Part shown: piece by piece, positions 22,551-31,694 of the stretch
How the letters are laid out: each line of letters starts with the position of its first letter
Position numbering within the stretch: position 1 is the stretch's first letter
The notes under the pieces: model-generated
What the model saw: the letters and a program-made list of their open reading frames with translations, nothing else
The model's database searches: none
Told to the model about the DNA's origin: nothing
Position numbers and translations under genes: made by a program
Assembly: GCF_028747645.1 (NCBI RefSeq)
Contig: NZ_CP118100.1
Coordinates: forward strand, 2,170,001-2,234,000
DNA: 64,000 nucleotides
Direction of reading: 5' to 3'
DNA from: Microbacterium esteraromaticum
Lineage (GTDB): Bacteria; Actinomycetota; Actinomycetes; Actinomycetales; Microbacteriaceae

Positions 22551-24953
22551 ATGGCGGGCACCGGGCAGGTCGTGCAGATCGACGGCCGCCGCCTGCGCGT
22601 GACAAACCTCGACAAGATCGTCTATCCCGCCACCGGCACGACCAAGGGCGAGGTGCTCGCGTACGCCACTCGGGTCGCCCCGGTGATGCTGCCGCATCTG
22701 CGGGGGCGTCCGGTGACCCGCAAGCGCTGGGTGGGCGGTGTGGGCACAGCGGATGCCCCCGAGCCGAGCTTCTTCACGAAACAGCTCGAACCCGGCGCGC
22801 CGGACTGGGTGCGGCACCTGCCGATCGAGCACTCCGACGGCCCGAAGCAGTATCCGCTCGCCGACGATGTCGCCACCCTCGCCTGGTTCGCCCAGGTCGC
22901 CGCGCTCGAACTGCACGTGCCGCAGTGGCGGTTCTCGCCGTCCGGGCAGCGGGCGAACCCCGATCGGCTGGTGCTCGACCTCGATCCGGGGCCGGGCGCC
23001 GGACTTGCCGAGTGCGCTGAGGTGGCGCGCCTTGCCCGCGACGTCCTGGTCGGGATGGGGTTGGCGCCGATCCCCGTGACCAGTGGCAGCAAGGGCATCC
23101 ACCTCTACGCATCGCTGCCGGCTGCCGCCGATGGAACCGGTCTGCAGAGCAGCGCCGAGGTCTCGGCCGTCGCGAAGGAACTCGCCCGACTGCTCGAGGC
23201 CGACCACCCCGATCTCGCCACGCATGTGATGGCGAAGTCGGCGCGGCCCGGTCGGGTGTTCATCGACTGGAGCCAGAACAACGCCGCCAAGACGACCATC
23301 TCGCCGTACTCCCTGCGCGGGCGCGCGCACCCCTGGGTCGCCGCGCCCCGTGAGTGGCACGAGCTCGACGACCCGCATCTGCGGCAGCTGGAATTCACCG
23401 AGGTGCTCGAACGGGTCGACGCCGGGCTCGACCCATTGGCCACCCTGGCCCCCGCCCCGGCTGCGCTGGCCGCCTATCTCGCCAAACGCGACGCGGCCCG
23501 CACCCCCGAGCCCATGCCGACCACAGCCGGGGCCTCCCCCGCCGGTACGACACGGTTCGTGGTGCAGGAGCACCACGCTCGGCGCGTGCACCACGACTTG
23601 CGCATCGAGCGCGACGGCGTGCTGGTCAGCTGGGCGGTGCCGAAGGGCATCCCCACGTCCGGCACCGAGAACCACCTCGCGGTGATGACCGAGCCGCATC
23701 CGCTGCAGTACCTCGACTTCGAGGGTGAGATCCCCCGCGGCGAGTACGGCGCCGGGTCGATGACGGTATGGGACACCGGCACCGTGACCATTGAGAAGTG
23801 GCGCGATGACGAGGTGATCGGCACGTTCACGGGGCAGACCGGCGGCCGGCTCGGAACCGCACGGCTCGCCCTGATCCGCACCACCGGCGAGGGCGAGAAG
23901 TCGCAGTGGCTGCTGCACCGGATGGCATCCGCCTCGTCCGCCGCAGCACACCGGCCGGCTCCGGCAGAAGCGCCCGCCGCACCGGCTCCGATGCTCTGCG
24001 AGCCCGGCACGCCGGGTCTTGCGCGCGCCTTCGGAACGCCCGCCTGGGCAGAAGTCAAGTGGGACGGCATCCGCGCCATCGGCACGTGGCAGGCCTCGGA
24101 TGCCGGTGGCCGTTTCACCCTGCGGGCCCGCAGCGGCACCGACATCACGTCGCGCTACCCGGAGCTCACCGCCGACGGGGCGCCCGACCTGCCAGCATCC
24201 GACGCCGTCGTCGACGGCGAGATCGTCGCCTTCGACACGCAGGGACGCCCGAGCTTCGCCCGTTTGCAGGACCGGATGCACCTCACCCGACCCCGCGAGA
24301 TCGAACGCGAGGTCGTGCGCACGCCGGTGATCTACGTGCTGTTCGACCTGCTGCGCCTGGACGGACACGATCTCACCGGTCTGCCACTGCGGCAGCGGCG
24401 CGAACTGCTCGAACGCCTCGCGTCGGATCTCGACGCGCGCGTGCAGGTGCCGCCGGTGTTCGACGACCTCGACGCGGCTCTGGCACTCAGCCGCGACTAC
24501 GGCCTGGAGGGCATCGTCATCAAGAACCCCGCGTCTCCCTACCGCGCCGGCACCCGCTCAGCGTCGTGGCTGAAGATCAAGAACACGCAGACACAAGAGG
24601 TGGTCATCGTCGGCATCCGCCCGGGGCAGGGAAACCGCGCGGGTGGCATCGGCTCGCTGCTGCTCGCCGTGCCCGACGAGGCCGGCCGGCTGCGGTACGT
24701 CGGCCGCGTGGGCACCGGCTTCACCGATCGGATGCTGCGCGACCTCGACCAGCGCCTGCAGCCGCTGCGCATCGAGCATCCGCCACTCGACGGCGTTCCG
24801 GACGCCGACCGCCGCGACGCACTGTGGGTGCGACCGACGCTGGTCGGCGAGGTGGAGTTCGCGAACTGGTCGCCCGCCGGGGTGCTGCGCCACTCGCGCT
24901 GGCGGGGCCTGCGCCCCGACAAGACACCGGATGACGTGCGGCGCGAGAGCTGA
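22551..24953 (+). CDS. ligD: Multidomain ATP-dependent DNA ligase LigD
   Basis: This 800-residue enzyme has the mycobacterial domain order. Residues ~1-290 are the primase-polymerase domain, with catalytic LDLDPG (~141) and SARPGRVFIDWSQN (~230). Residues ~325-450 are the 3'-phosphoesterase domain (FVVQEHHARRVHHDLRI, and FEGEIPRGEYGAG). Residues ~480-800 are the ligase, with nucleotide-binding Lys in EVKWDGIR (~502), IVIKNP and WLKIK. It fills, trims and seals broken ends held by Ku. It is divergent from ku. It ends 19 bases before the convergent CDF exporter gene. Confidence 0.96.
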   Translation: MAGTGQVVQIDGRRLRVTNLDKIVYPATGTTKGEVLAYATRVAPVMLPHLRGRPVTRKRWVGGVGTADAPEPSFFTKQLEPGAPDWVRHLPIEHSDGPKQYPLADDVATLAWFAQVAALELHVPQWRFSPSGQRANPDRLVLDLDPGPGAGLAECAEVARLARDVLVGMGLAPIPVTSGSKGIHLYASLPAAADGTGLQSSAEVSAVAKELARLLEADHPDLATHVMAKSARPGRVFIDWSQNNAAKTTISPYSLRGRAHPWVAAPREWHELDDPHLRQLEFTEVLERVDAGLDPLATLAPAPAALAAYLAKRDAARTPEPMPTTAGASPAGTTRFVVQEHHARRVHHDLRIERDGVLVSWAVPKGIPTSGTENHLAVMTEPHPLQYLDFEGEIPRGEYGAGSMTVWDTGTVTIEKWRDDEVIGTFTGQTGGRLGTARLALIRTTGEGEKSQWLLHRMASASSAAAHRPAPAEAPAAPAPMLCEPGTPGLARAFGTPAWAEVKWDGIRAIGTWQASDAGGRFTLRARSGTDITSRYPELTADGAPDLPASDAVVDGEIVAFDTQGRPSFARLQDRMHLTRPREIEREVVRTPVIYVLFDLLRLDGHDLTGLPLRQRRELLERLASDLDARVQVPPVFDDLDAALALSRDYGLEGIVIKNPASPYRAGTRSASWLKIKNTQTQEVVIVGIRPGQGNRAGGIGSLLLAVPDEAGRLRYVGRVGTGFTDRMLRDLDQRLQPLRIEHPPLDGVPDADRRDALWVRPTLVGEVEFANWSPAGVLRHSRWRGLRPDKTPDDVRRES

Positions 24954-24971
24954 GCCGACCAGGTGGCACGC

Positions 24972-25892
24972 TCAGGCGTGCGTCGCCTCGCACTCGTCAT
25001 GCCCGGCGGGTTCGAGCTGGAACGTCGAGTGCTCGACGTCGAAATGATCGGCCAGGCACGACTGCAGCTCCTGCAGCAACTGCGCCGAGCGCCCCTGCGC
25101 GAGCACCGCGGGGTCGACCGCGACGTGCGCGGTGAACACCGGTGCGCCACGCGTCAGCTGCCACACGTGCACGTCGTGCACGTCGACGACCCCGTCATAC
25201 ACCTTCAGGTGCGTGCGGATCTCGCTCACCGCCATGCCCTTGGGTGCCGACTCGGCGAGCACCGAGAACACCTCGCGCAGCAGCGAGATCGCGCGCGGCA
25301 GGATCATCGCCGCAATCAGCAACGAGGCGATCGCGTCAGCCGGCATCCACCCCGTCGTCACGATCACCACGGCGGCGATGATCACGAACGCCGAGCCGAT
25401 CAGGTCACCCATGACCTCCAGGTATGCGCCCCGCACGTTGATGCTGGTCTTCTGCGCTGCGCTCAGCAGCCACATCGACACGGCGTTGGCGAGCATGCCG
25501 ATGACGGCGACGATCAGCATCAGCGGTCCGGCGACCTCGGCGTCACCCGGGTCGATCAGCCGCCCGACGCCCTGTACGGCGACGACCACCATCAGCACGA
25601 TCAGGATGATGGCGTTGATCAGCGCGCCGAAGACCTCGGCCCGCTGGTAGCCGAAGGTGCGGCGGTCATCGGCCGGGCGCGCCGCGACGATGCTGGCGAT
25701 CAGCGCGATCACCAGCGCGGACGAGTCGGTGAACATGTGCGCCGCATCGGCCAGCAGCGCCAGGGACCCCGACAGGATCGCGCCGATCACCTGCACCACC
25801 ATGATCGTGGCGGTCAGTGCGAGCGAGATGGCAAGCAGGCGGCGGTTTCCGGCGCCGCGGATGCCGCCGGGGGCAGGGGCGTGATCGTGCAT
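24972..25892 (-). CDS. Cation diffusion facilitator (CzcD/ZitB-type metal exporter)
   Basis: This 306-residue CDF has six membrane helices and the family metal site: HMFTD in helix 2 (residues ~52-56) and MGDLIGS in helix 5. It exports Zn2+ or a similar ion by proton exchange. The N-terminus has few His (MHDHAP), and the cytoplasmic C-terminal domain has VHDVHVWQLTRG, the expected dimerisation fold, with a final HDECEATHA tail that could bind metal. Its promoter overlaps a Fur/Zur-like box ~60 bases upstream (see 25950). Confidence 0.93.
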   Translation of the reverse strand: MHDHAPAPGGIRGAGNRRLLAISLALTATIMVVQVIGAILSGSLALLADAAHMFTDSSALVIALIASIVAARPADDRRTFGYQRAEVFGALINAIILIVLMVVVAVQGVGRLIDPGDAEVAGPLMLIVAVIGMLANAVSMWLLSAAQKTSINVRGAYLEVMGDLIGSAFVIIAAVVIVTTGWMPADAIASLLIAAMILPRAISLLREVFSVLAESAPKGMAVSEIRTHLKVYDGVVDVHDVHVWQLTRGAPVFTAHVAVDPAVLAQGRSAQLLQELQSCLADHFDVEHSTFQLEPAGHDECEATHA

Positions 25893-25904
25893 GCCTCCAG
25901 GCTA
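25893..25904 (-). promoter_or_regulatory. Leaderless-type -10 element for the CDF gene
   Basis: TAGCCT on the minus strand lies 6 bases before ATG 25892. GGAGG also occurs in the gap, but only 1 base from the ATG, too close for normal ribosome binding. Confidence 0.5.
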
Positions 25905-25949
25905 GGCCGGGCGAATGCCTGCGGATGCCGGTTTCGCGCAGTCGGGAAC

Positions 25950-25962
25950 GGTAACGATTCTC
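25950..25962. promoter_or_regulatory. Fur/Zur-like box upstream of the CDF exporter
   Basis: GAGAATCGTTACC on the minus strand matches the Fur-family core GATAATCATTATC at 10 of 13 positions. It lies ~58-70 bases before the exporter start, upstream of the expected -35. In Streptomyces, Zur activates a CDF zinc exporter from such an upstream site. The assignment is by pattern only. Confidence 0.35.
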
Positions 25963-26069
25963 ATCGGCATCGCGAGCTCCGTCGCGCAGTGCGTGTTCAG
26001 GTCGTGCCCGCCCGCGCATGGCACGATGGGAGGGACGCACCTGCGTCGCGAGACGAGAGGACGACGCAG

Positions 26070-26786
26070 ATGATCACGAGTGCGCTTGTGGCGCGCAGCG
26101 CCGCCGATGCCCAGTACGAGGGCTTCATCGGCTGGGTGCTCTCGCTGATGCAGTCGCTCGGTGAGGTCGGCGTCGGCGTCGCCGTGCTGATCGAGACGTT
26201 CGTTCCACCGGTGCCCTCCGAGGCGATCCTGCCCGGGGCCGGTTTTCTCGCCTACGCGGGGCTGATGAGCTTCTGGGGTGCGTGGATCGCCGCCACCGCC
26301 GGCGCGCTCGTCGGCGCATGGATCTGGTACGCGCTGGGCGCCGCGCTCGGACGCGACCGCACGCGCCGGCTGGTCGGCCGTATCCCGCTGATGGACACTG
26401 ACGACTTCGACAAGGCCGAGGTTTTCTTCCAGCGCTGGGGCGGCGTCGCCGTGTTCGTCGGGCGGTGCGTACCGCTGGTGCGCTCGTTCGTCTCGATCCC
26501 CGCGGGCATCGAGCGGATGCCGCTGTGGAAGTTCACCACGTACACGTTCCTGGGCTCGGCGATCTGGAACGGCATCTGGATCGGCCTCGGCTTCGCGTTC
26601 GGACCCGCCATCGACCCCGTGCTCGAACGATGGAGCGGCGTGCTGTCGAAAGCCGTACTCGTCGTGATCGCCCTGCTGATGATCTGGTTCATCGTCGCGC
26701 GACTGCTGCGGCTGCGCCGCCGCCGGATCAGCGAGGCGAACGGCACCGGCACCGGCACCGGCACCGGCACCGGCGAGCTCGGCTAG
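26070..26786 (+). CDS. DedA family membrane protein (second copy)
   Basis: This 238-residue DedA protein has IETFVPPVPSEAILPGAGF near residue 48 and FVGRCVPLVRSFVSIPAGI near residue 130. It belongs to the YohD/YngC-like branch with P-PSE rather than LPGD. ATG 26070 has ACGAGAGG upstream; the frame continues 5' but without support. The C-terminus is basic (RLLRLRRRR), then ends in five Gly-Thr pairs encoded by a tandem repeat. Its TAG stop overlaps the stop of the convergent rdgB by two bases. Confidence 0.88.
   Translation: MITSALVARSAADAQYEGFIGWVLSLMQSLGEVGVGVAVLIETFVPPVPSEAILPGAGFLAYAGLMSFWGAWIAATAGALVGAWIWYALGAALGRDRTRRLVGRIPLMDTDDFDKAEVFFQRWGGVAVFVGRCVPLVRSFVSIPAGIERMPLWKFTTYTFLGSAIWNGIWIGLGFAFGPAIDPVLERWSGVLSKAVLVVIALLMIWFIVARLLRLRRRRISEANGTGTGTGTGTGELG
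26742..26771 (+). repeat. Tandem hexamer repeat (GGCACC) x5
   Basis: Five perfect in-frame copies encode the Gly-Thr tail of the DedA protein. Such repeats can gain or lose units by slippage without a frameshift. Confidence 0.9.
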
Positions 26787-27376
26787 AGGTTCTCCAGCAG
26801 CGGCACCAGCGCGGCGAACGCCCGCGCACGGTGCGACTGTGCCTGCTTCTCGTCGGCTGAGAACTCCGCGACCGTGCGCTCGGATGCCGGATCCTGACCG
26901 GCCGGGATGAAGATCGGGTCGTAGCCGAAGCCGCCCTCCCCCGCCGCAGCGTGCGCGAGTCTGCCCGCCCAGATGCCCTCGACCACGTGCTCGGCGCCGT
27001 CGGCGGTCACGAGCGCGATCGTCGAGCGGAACTGCGCCGCGCGGTGCGGATCGGCGATGTCTCGCAGCTGGTCCAGCAGCAGGTCGAGGTTCGCGACGGC
27101 ATCCTTCTTCTGCCCCGCCCAGTAGGCCGAGAAGACCCCGGGTGACCCGCCGAGCACGTCCACACAGATGCCCGAGTCGTCGGCGACAGCGGCAAAACCC
27201 GTGTGCGCCGCCGCGGCGCGCGCCTTGATCAGAGCGTTCTCGGCGAACGTCACGCCGTCCTCGACCGGCTCGGGCCCGTCGTAGCCGACGACCTCGAGAT
27301 CGGGCCGGGCGAGAGCGACGATCTGCTGCAGCTCGGCGATCTTGTGCGGGTTGTGGGTAGCGAGAACGACCCGCAT
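26783..27376 (-). CDS. rdgB: dITP/XTP pyrophosphatase (RdgB/HAM1)
   Basis: This 197-residue enzyme hydrolyses non-canonical purine triphosphates (dITP, XTP) to monophosphates, keeping them out of DNA. Family marks are ATHNPHKIAEL at the start (THN nucleotide-binding loop), TFAENALIKA, VADDSGICVDVLGG-PGV (catalytic Asp and metal site) and GEGGFGYDPIF. ATG 27376 overlaps the rph stop (TGATG), so it is translated after rph. It ends against the convergent DedA gene with overlapping stop codons. Confidence 0.96.
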   Translation of the reverse strand: MRVVLATHNPHKIAELQQIVALARPDLEVVGYDGPEPVEDGVTFAENALIKARAAAAHTGFAAVADDSGICVDVLGGSPGVFSAYWAGQKKDAVANLDLLLDQLRDIADPHRAAQFRSTIALVTADGAEHVVEGIWAGRLAHAAAGEGGFGYDPIFIPAGQDPASERTVAEFSADEKQAQSHRARAFAALVPLLENL

Positions 27377-28113
27377 CACTCGGCCGCCAGTGCGGTCAGC
27401 TGGTGCTGCTTGAGCTCGGCGCAGCCGTTCATCCCGAGTTCGGTGAGGGCATCGAGCTCGCGCTTGTCGAACGGCGCGCCCTCGGCGGTGCCCTGCACCT
27501 CGACGAACAGCCCGCGGCCGGTGACGACGACGTTCATGTCGGTCTCTGCGCGCACGTCCTCGACATATGCCAGATCGAGCATCGGCTCGCCGTCGATGAT
27601 GCCCACAGAGACAGCCGCGACCGAATCCAGCAGCGGCGTGGCGTTTTTGCCGATGAACTTCTTCTCGCGGCCCCATTCGATCGCATCCGCCAGTGCCACG
27701 TACGCACCGGTGATGGCCGCCGTACGGGTGCCACCGTCTGCCTGCAGCACGTCGCAGTCGATGACGATGGTGTTCTCACCCAGAGCCTTGGTGTCGACCA
27801 CGGCGCGCAGCGCGCGCCCGATCAGCCGAGAGATTTCGTGCGTGCGTCCGCCGATGCGTCCCTTGACGCTCTCGCGGTCGTTGCGCGAGTTGGTGGCGCG
27901 CGGCAGCATCGCGTACTCGGCCGTGACCCAGCCCTTGCCCTTGCCCGTCAACCACCGGGGCACGCCGTTGGTGAACGAGGCGGTGCACAGCACCTTCGTG
28001 CCCCCGAAGCTGATCAGCGCGGATCCCTCGGCGTGCGCCGCCCAGCCGCGTTCGATGGTGATCTCACGGAGCTGATCGGTGCTGCGGCCGTCTGCGCGGA
28101 CGATGTCGGTCAT
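27376..28113 (-). CDS. rph: Ribonuclease PH
   Basis: This 245-residue phosphorolytic 3'-exonuclease trims tRNA 3' ends. The family opening [19 protein letters not shown] is present, as are [18 protein letters not shown] and [12 protein letters not shown]; the phosphate-binding [12 protein letters not shown] segment and NVVVTG follow. GAGAGGACACC before ATG 28113 is a good ribosome site. It lies 19 bases after murI and overlaps rdgB, forming the murI-rph-rdgB operon common in high-GC actinobacteria. Confidence 0.96.
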   Translation of the reverse strand: MTDIVRADGRSTDQLREITIERGWAAHAEGSALISFGGTKVLCTASFTNGVPRWLTGKGKGWVTAEYAMLPRATNSRNDRESVKGRIGGRTHEISRLIGRALRAVVDTKALGENTIVIDCDVLQADGGTRTAAITGAYVALADAIEWGREKKFIGKNATPLLDSVAAVSVGIIDGEPMLDLAYVEDVRAETDMNVVVTGRGLFVEVQGTAEGAPFDKRELDALTELGMNGCAELKQHQLTALAAE

Positions 28114-28132
28114 GGTGTCCTCTCGAAAGGGT

Positions 28133-28996
28133 TCAGTGCCGGGCGGCATCTGGGAAATCGGTGCCGTCGGGGCCGGCGAGCTCGGGCAGCACGATGACGC
28201 CGGTCTGCACCAGCTGCACATCGCGTACCTCACGGCCCATCAGCCGGTTGGCGAGCGTGGCGAAGTCATCGGCCGATTGACCGGTCGCCTCGTAGGTGTA
28301 GGTGGGCACGGCGTCGGGCGACGCCAGCAGGTCGCCGCGCACGAGCTGGCGGTAGACGTCGGCGGCGGTCTCATCATCGCTGGAGACGAGCGAGACGCCG
28401 TCACCCATCACGTAGCTGATGGCACCGCGCAGAAACGGGTAGTGCGTGCATCCGAGCACGAGCGTGTCGACGTCGGCCTGCCGCAGCGGTGCCAGGTAGT
28501 CCTCGGCTGTGGCGAGCACCTCGGGCGACCCGGTGATGCCGGCCTCGACGAACTCGACGAATCGCGGGCAGGCGGCGGTGAAGACCTCGAGCCGCTCATT
28601 GACCTCGAGCATGTCCTGGTAGGCGCGCGAGCCGATCGTGCCGATCGTGCCGATCACGCCGACGCGTCCGTTGCGCGTGGTCGAGACGGCTCGGCGCACG
28701 GCAGGACCGATGACTTCGACGACGGGCACGTCATAGCGCTCACGGGCGTCGCGCAGCACGGCCGCCGATGCGGTGTTGCACGCGATCACGAGCATCTTGA
28801 CGCCCTGATCGACGAGCGTGTCGAGCACCTCGAGGCTGTACCGGCGCACATCGGCGATCGGCTTGGGGCCGTACGGCGAATGCGCGGTGTCACCGATGTA
28901 GACGATCGATTCGCGCGGCAGCTGAGCGCGGATGGCCCTGGCGACCGTGAGCCCGCCGACTCCGGAGTCGAAGATGCCGATGGGCGCGTCGTTCAT
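28133..28996 (-). CDS. murI: Glutamate racemase
   Basis: This 287-residue enzyme makes D-glutamate for peptidoglycan. It has the substrate loop [10 protein letters not shown] near the N-terminus, SPYG, and both catalytic cysteines in ACNTAS (~residue 72) and GCTHYP (~183). ATG 28996 is preferred to ATG 29002 because a TAGGCT hexamer lies 8 bases upstream, fitting a leaderless start. It is the first gene of the murI-rph-rdgB cluster. Confidence 0.95.
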   Translation of the reverse strand: MNDAPIGIFDSGVGGLTVARAIRAQLPRESIVYIGDTAHSPYGPKPIADVRRYSLEVLDTLVDQGVKMLVIACNTASAAVLRDARERYDVPVVEVIGPAVRRAVSTTRNGRVGVIGTIGTIGSRAYQDMLEVNERLEVFTAACPRFVEFVEAGITGSPEVLATAEDYLAPLRQADVDTLVLGCTHYPFLRGAISYVMGDGVSLVSSDDETAADVYRQLVRGDLLASPDAVPTYTYEATGQSADDFATLANRLMGREVRDVQLVQTGVIVLPELAGPDGTDFPDAARH

Positions 28997-29010
28997 GATC
29001 ATCCAGCCTA
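28997..29010 (-). promoter_or_regulatory. Leaderless-type -10 element for murI
   Basis: TAGGCT on the minus strand lies 8 bases before ATG 28996, overlapping the end of murQ. It would give murI-rph-rdgB its own promoter within a run of same-strand genes. Confidence 0.45.
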
Positions 29011-29943
29011 GTCGGGCCGTCCACCCGCCCGCGTCGCGGCCAGCGCCTGGCGCAGATTGCCCCCGGCCGCGTCGAGCGCGGCGCGGGCCGTGGCAGCATC
29101 CGCTCCGGTCTCGACGATCGCGATGGCGAGCTTCACCGATCCCCCCGCGTCGCTGAGTGCCGATGCCGCCTGCTCGGGCGAGCACGCCGTGGCGTGCATG
29201 ACGGTGCGCTCGGCGCGGACGCGCAGCTTCTCGTTGCTCGACTGCACATCGACCATGAGGTTTCCGTAGACCTTGCCCGACTGCACCATCGCCAACGTCG
29301 AGAGCGTGTTCAGCACGAGCTTCTGCGCCGTACCGGCCTTGAGCCGGGTGGAGCCTGCGACGACCTCGGGGCCCACGACGACCTCGATGGCGACGTCGAC
29401 GCCTTGCGAGATCTCTGCGTCACGGTTGCACGCCAGGCTCACGGTGAAGGCACCCCGCTCGCGCGCGGTCTGCAGGGCCGCAGCGACATAGGGGGTGCGC
29501 CCCGAGGCCGAGATCCCGACGAGCGCGTCGTCGGGGCCGAGCTCGGCCACCGCGAGCGCGCCGGCATCCCGGTCATCTTCGGCGTTCTCGACGGCGTTGC
29601 GCAGCGCATGCTCGCCACCGGCGATCAGTCCCGTCACCAGCGATGGATCGGTGCCGAACGTGGGCGGGATCTCGCTGGCATCCAGCACCCCCATGCGTCC
29701 GGCCGTGCCGGCGCCGATGTAGACCAGGCGCCCGCCGCTTCGCAGTCGCTCGACGATGCCATCCACGGCATGGGCGATGCTCTCACGCTCGGCGGCGACG
29801 GCCTGGGCCGCGACGATGCCCTGCTCGGCCATCAGGGCCACCTGGTCGCCGGTCGCGAGCACATCGAGCTCGGCGAAGGCGGGGTCGACGCCCTCGGTGG
29901 CGAGTGTTCCCAGGGTGGCGCGCAGCTGTTCACGATCTGACAT
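29008..29943 (-). CDS. murQ: N-acetylmuramic acid 6-phosphate etherase
   Basis: This 311-residue SIS-domain enzyme splits MurNAc-6-phosphate to GlcNAc-6-phosphate and lactate in cell-wall recycling. Marks are [17 protein letters not shown] (~residues 74-90), [13 protein letters not shown] and a [12 protein letters not shown] segment with [12 protein letters not shown]. The last ~40 residues form the short UBA-like helical cap. ATG 29943 has GGAGAAC 7 bases upstream. It sits just upstream of murI, giving a small peptidoglycan gene pair. A MurNAc kinase or PTS gene is not seen here. Confidence 0.95.
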   Translation of the reverse strand: MSDREQLRATLGTLATEGVDPAFAELDVLATGDQVALMAEQGIVAAQAVAAERESIAHAVDGIVERLRSGGRLVYIGAGTAGRMGVLDASEIPPTFGTDPSLVTGLIAGGEHALRNAVENAEDDRDAGALAVAELGPDDALVGISASGRTPYVAAALQTARERGAFTVSLACNRDAEISQGVDVAIEVVVGPEVVAGSTRLKAGTAQKLVLNTLSTLAMVQSGKVYGNLMVDVQSSNEKLRVRAERTVMHATACSPEQAASALSDAGGSVKLAIAIVETGADAATARAALDAAGGNLRQALAATRAGGRPD

Positions 29944-30033
29944 GTGAGTGTTCTCCGGTCGGCGGGTGCCCGGCGGCGGTCGCCGTCGGAGGGTCGGAGC
30001 CCGCTGATCAGTATTGCCGATGCGCGCCCTCGA

Positions 30034-30045
30034 TACACTGGGCCG
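30034..30045 (+). promoter_or_regulatory. Leaderless-type -10 element for pncB
   Basis: TACACT lies 6 bases before ATG 30046 with no ribosome site between. Confidence 0.55.
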
Positions 30046-31365
30046 ATGAGCTCCGCGTTCCTCACCGACCGGTACGAACTGACCATGCTCGCCGCGTCGC
30101 TGCGCGACGGAACGGCGCAACGCCCCAGCGTCTTCGAGCTGTTCTCGCGCCGCCTGTCGGGCGGACGCCGTTTCGGCGTCGTCGCCGGCGTGGGCCGGCT
30201 GCTCACGCTGCTGCGCGATTTCCACTTCGGTGAGGACGAGCTGCGGTACCTGCGTGACAACGATGTGGTGGATGCTGCCGCCCTGCGCTACCTGGAGGAT
30301 TACCGCTTCACCGGCACGATCCGCGGATACCGCGACGGTGAGCTGTACTTCCCCGGTTCGCCGATCCTCACCGTCGAGGGCAGTTTCGCCGACGCCGTGG
30401 TGCTTGAAACGCTCGCGCTGAGCGTGCTGAACCACGACTCGGCGGTCGCGACGGCCGCCTCACGCATGAGCATCGCCGCGGGCGAGCGCCCACTGGCCGA
30501 GATGGGTTCCCGTCGGGCCGCCGAGCAGTCGGCCGTCGCCGCAGCACGGGCCGCCTACATCGCCGGCTTCGCGGCCACGAGCAACCTCGAGGCGGGCCGC
30601 CGCTGGGGCATCCCGACGATGGGCACCGCCGCTCATTCGTGGACGCTGCTACACGACTCCGAAGAGGCCGCGTTCCGCTCGCAGGTCGAGAGCCTGGGCG
30701 TGGAGACCACGCTGCTCATCGACACCTACGACATCCGCACCGGCGTCGAGACGGCGATCCGCGTCGCCGGAACCGGGCTGGGCGGCGTACGCCTCGACTC
30801 GGGCGACCTGCCGCTGGTGGCCGCCGCGGTGCGCACTCAATTGGACGAACTGGGCGCGACCGAGACGGCGATCACCGTCACCAGCGATCTCGACGAATAC
30901 GCCATCGCCGCTCTCGCGGCGTCACCGGTGGACTTCTACGGCGTCGGCACCTCAGTGGTCACCGGATCCGGGTATCCGACCGCGGGGATGGTCTACAAGC
31001 TCGTCGCGCGTCAGGACCCGAGCGGGGCGTGGGTCTCGGTCGCGAAGGCTTCGGCCGACAAGGGGTCCAAGGGCGGGCGCAAGTCGGCGTTCCGTGCGCT
31101 GCAGAACGGCGTGGCCGTTTCCGAGACGATCTCGGTGGCCGACGGGTTCGAGCAGGTCGACAGTGCCGCTGAGCACCCGGATGCCCGTGCCCTGCAGGTC
31201 GTGCTCGTGGACGGCGGCCAGATCGACTCGGCGCACGAGGGCGCCGCGGGTACGGCAGCGGCTCGCGAACATCACCTGCGGGTGCGCGAGGAGCTGCCGG
31301 TGCGGGCGCTCGCGCTCAGCAAGTCCGATCCGGCGATCCCGACCGTGTTCGTCGACGCGGACTGA
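30046..31365 (+). CDS. pncB: Nicotinate phosphoribosyltransferase
   Basis: This 439-residue enzyme makes nicotinate mononucleotide for NAD salvage. It opens with FLTDRYELTMLAA, has the active-site segment GTAAHSWTLLHDSE (phospho-His site region, ~residues 200-213), RLDSGDL and GVGTSVVTGSGYP. The frame continues ~100 bases upstream, but ATG 30046 matches the family start and the leaderless promoter. It is convergent with the DUF3039 gene, 9 bases away, an arrangement common in Microbacteriaceae. Confidence 0.95.
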   Translation: MSSAFLTDRYELTMLAASLRDGTAQRPSVFELFSRRLSGGRRFGVVAGVGRLLTLLRDFHFGEDELRYLRDNDVVDAAALRYLEDYRFTGTIRGYRDGELYFPGSPILTVEGSFADAVVLETLALSVLNHDSAVATAASRMSIAAGERPLAEMGSRRAAEQSAVAAARAAYIAGFAATSNLEAGRRWGIPTMGTAAHSWTLLHDSEEAAFRSQVESLGVETTLLIDTYDIRTGVETAIRVAGTGLGGVRLDSGDLPLVAAAVRTQLDELGATETAITVTSDLDEYAIAALAASPVDFYGVGTSVVTGSGYPTAGMVYKLVARQDPSGAWVSVAKASADKGSKGGRKSAFRALQNGVAVSETISVADGFEQVDSAAEHPDARALQVVLVDGGQIDSAHEGAAGTAAAREHHLRVREELPVRALALSKSDPAIPTVFVDAD

Positions 31366-31374
31366 GCGCTCGGC

Positions 31375-31641
31375 TCAGCTGACCATCGACTCGTAGATCT
31401 CTTTGCAGGTCGGGCAGATCGGGAACTTCTCGGGGTCGCGCCCCGGGGTCCACTTCTTACCGCACAGGGCGCGCACCGGCTTGCCGGTGATGGCCGATTC
31501 GAGGATCTTGTCCTTCTTCACGTAGTGCGAGAAGCGCTCATGGTCGCCGGGCTCGACGTTCTCCTCGCGGAGGAGTTCTTCGAGTTCGCGATCAAGTGTT
31601 GCCACGCCACCCTGATCGGGGCTGTCCAGCGGAGTACTCAT
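31375..31641 (-). CDS. DUF3039 family protein
   Basis: This 88-residue protein has the conserved DUF3039 core: HERFSHYVKKDKILESAITG, ALCGKKWTPGRDPEKFP and ICPTCKEIYESM. Cys in ALCGK plus CPTC suggests a zinc-binding site. The family is restricted to actinobacteria and its function is unknown. It is preceded by a leaderless-type promoter. Confidence 0.93.
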   Translation of the reverse strand: MSTPLDSPDQGGVATLDRELEELLREENVEPGDHERFSHYVKKDKILESAITGKPVRALCGKKWTPGRDPEKFPICPTCKEIYESMVS

Positions 31642-31653
31642 GCCGCGATTCTA
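31642..31653 (-). promoter_or_regulatory. Leaderless-type -10 element for the DUF3039 gene
   Basis: TAGAAT, close to the TATAAT consensus, lies 6 bases before ATG 31641 on the minus strand. Confidence 0.6.
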
Positions 31654-31694
31654 GCCGCCGCGGGCTGCTCACGGCGCGGCGGTTGCACAACCGA

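Noticed and set aside
22506..24368. Long minus-strand frame continuing upstream of ku, antisense to ligD
   Set aside because: The translation is unlike any protein and lies fully opposite LigD domains. It is an effect of GC-rich codon bias; Ku's conserved first residues fix the start at 22505.
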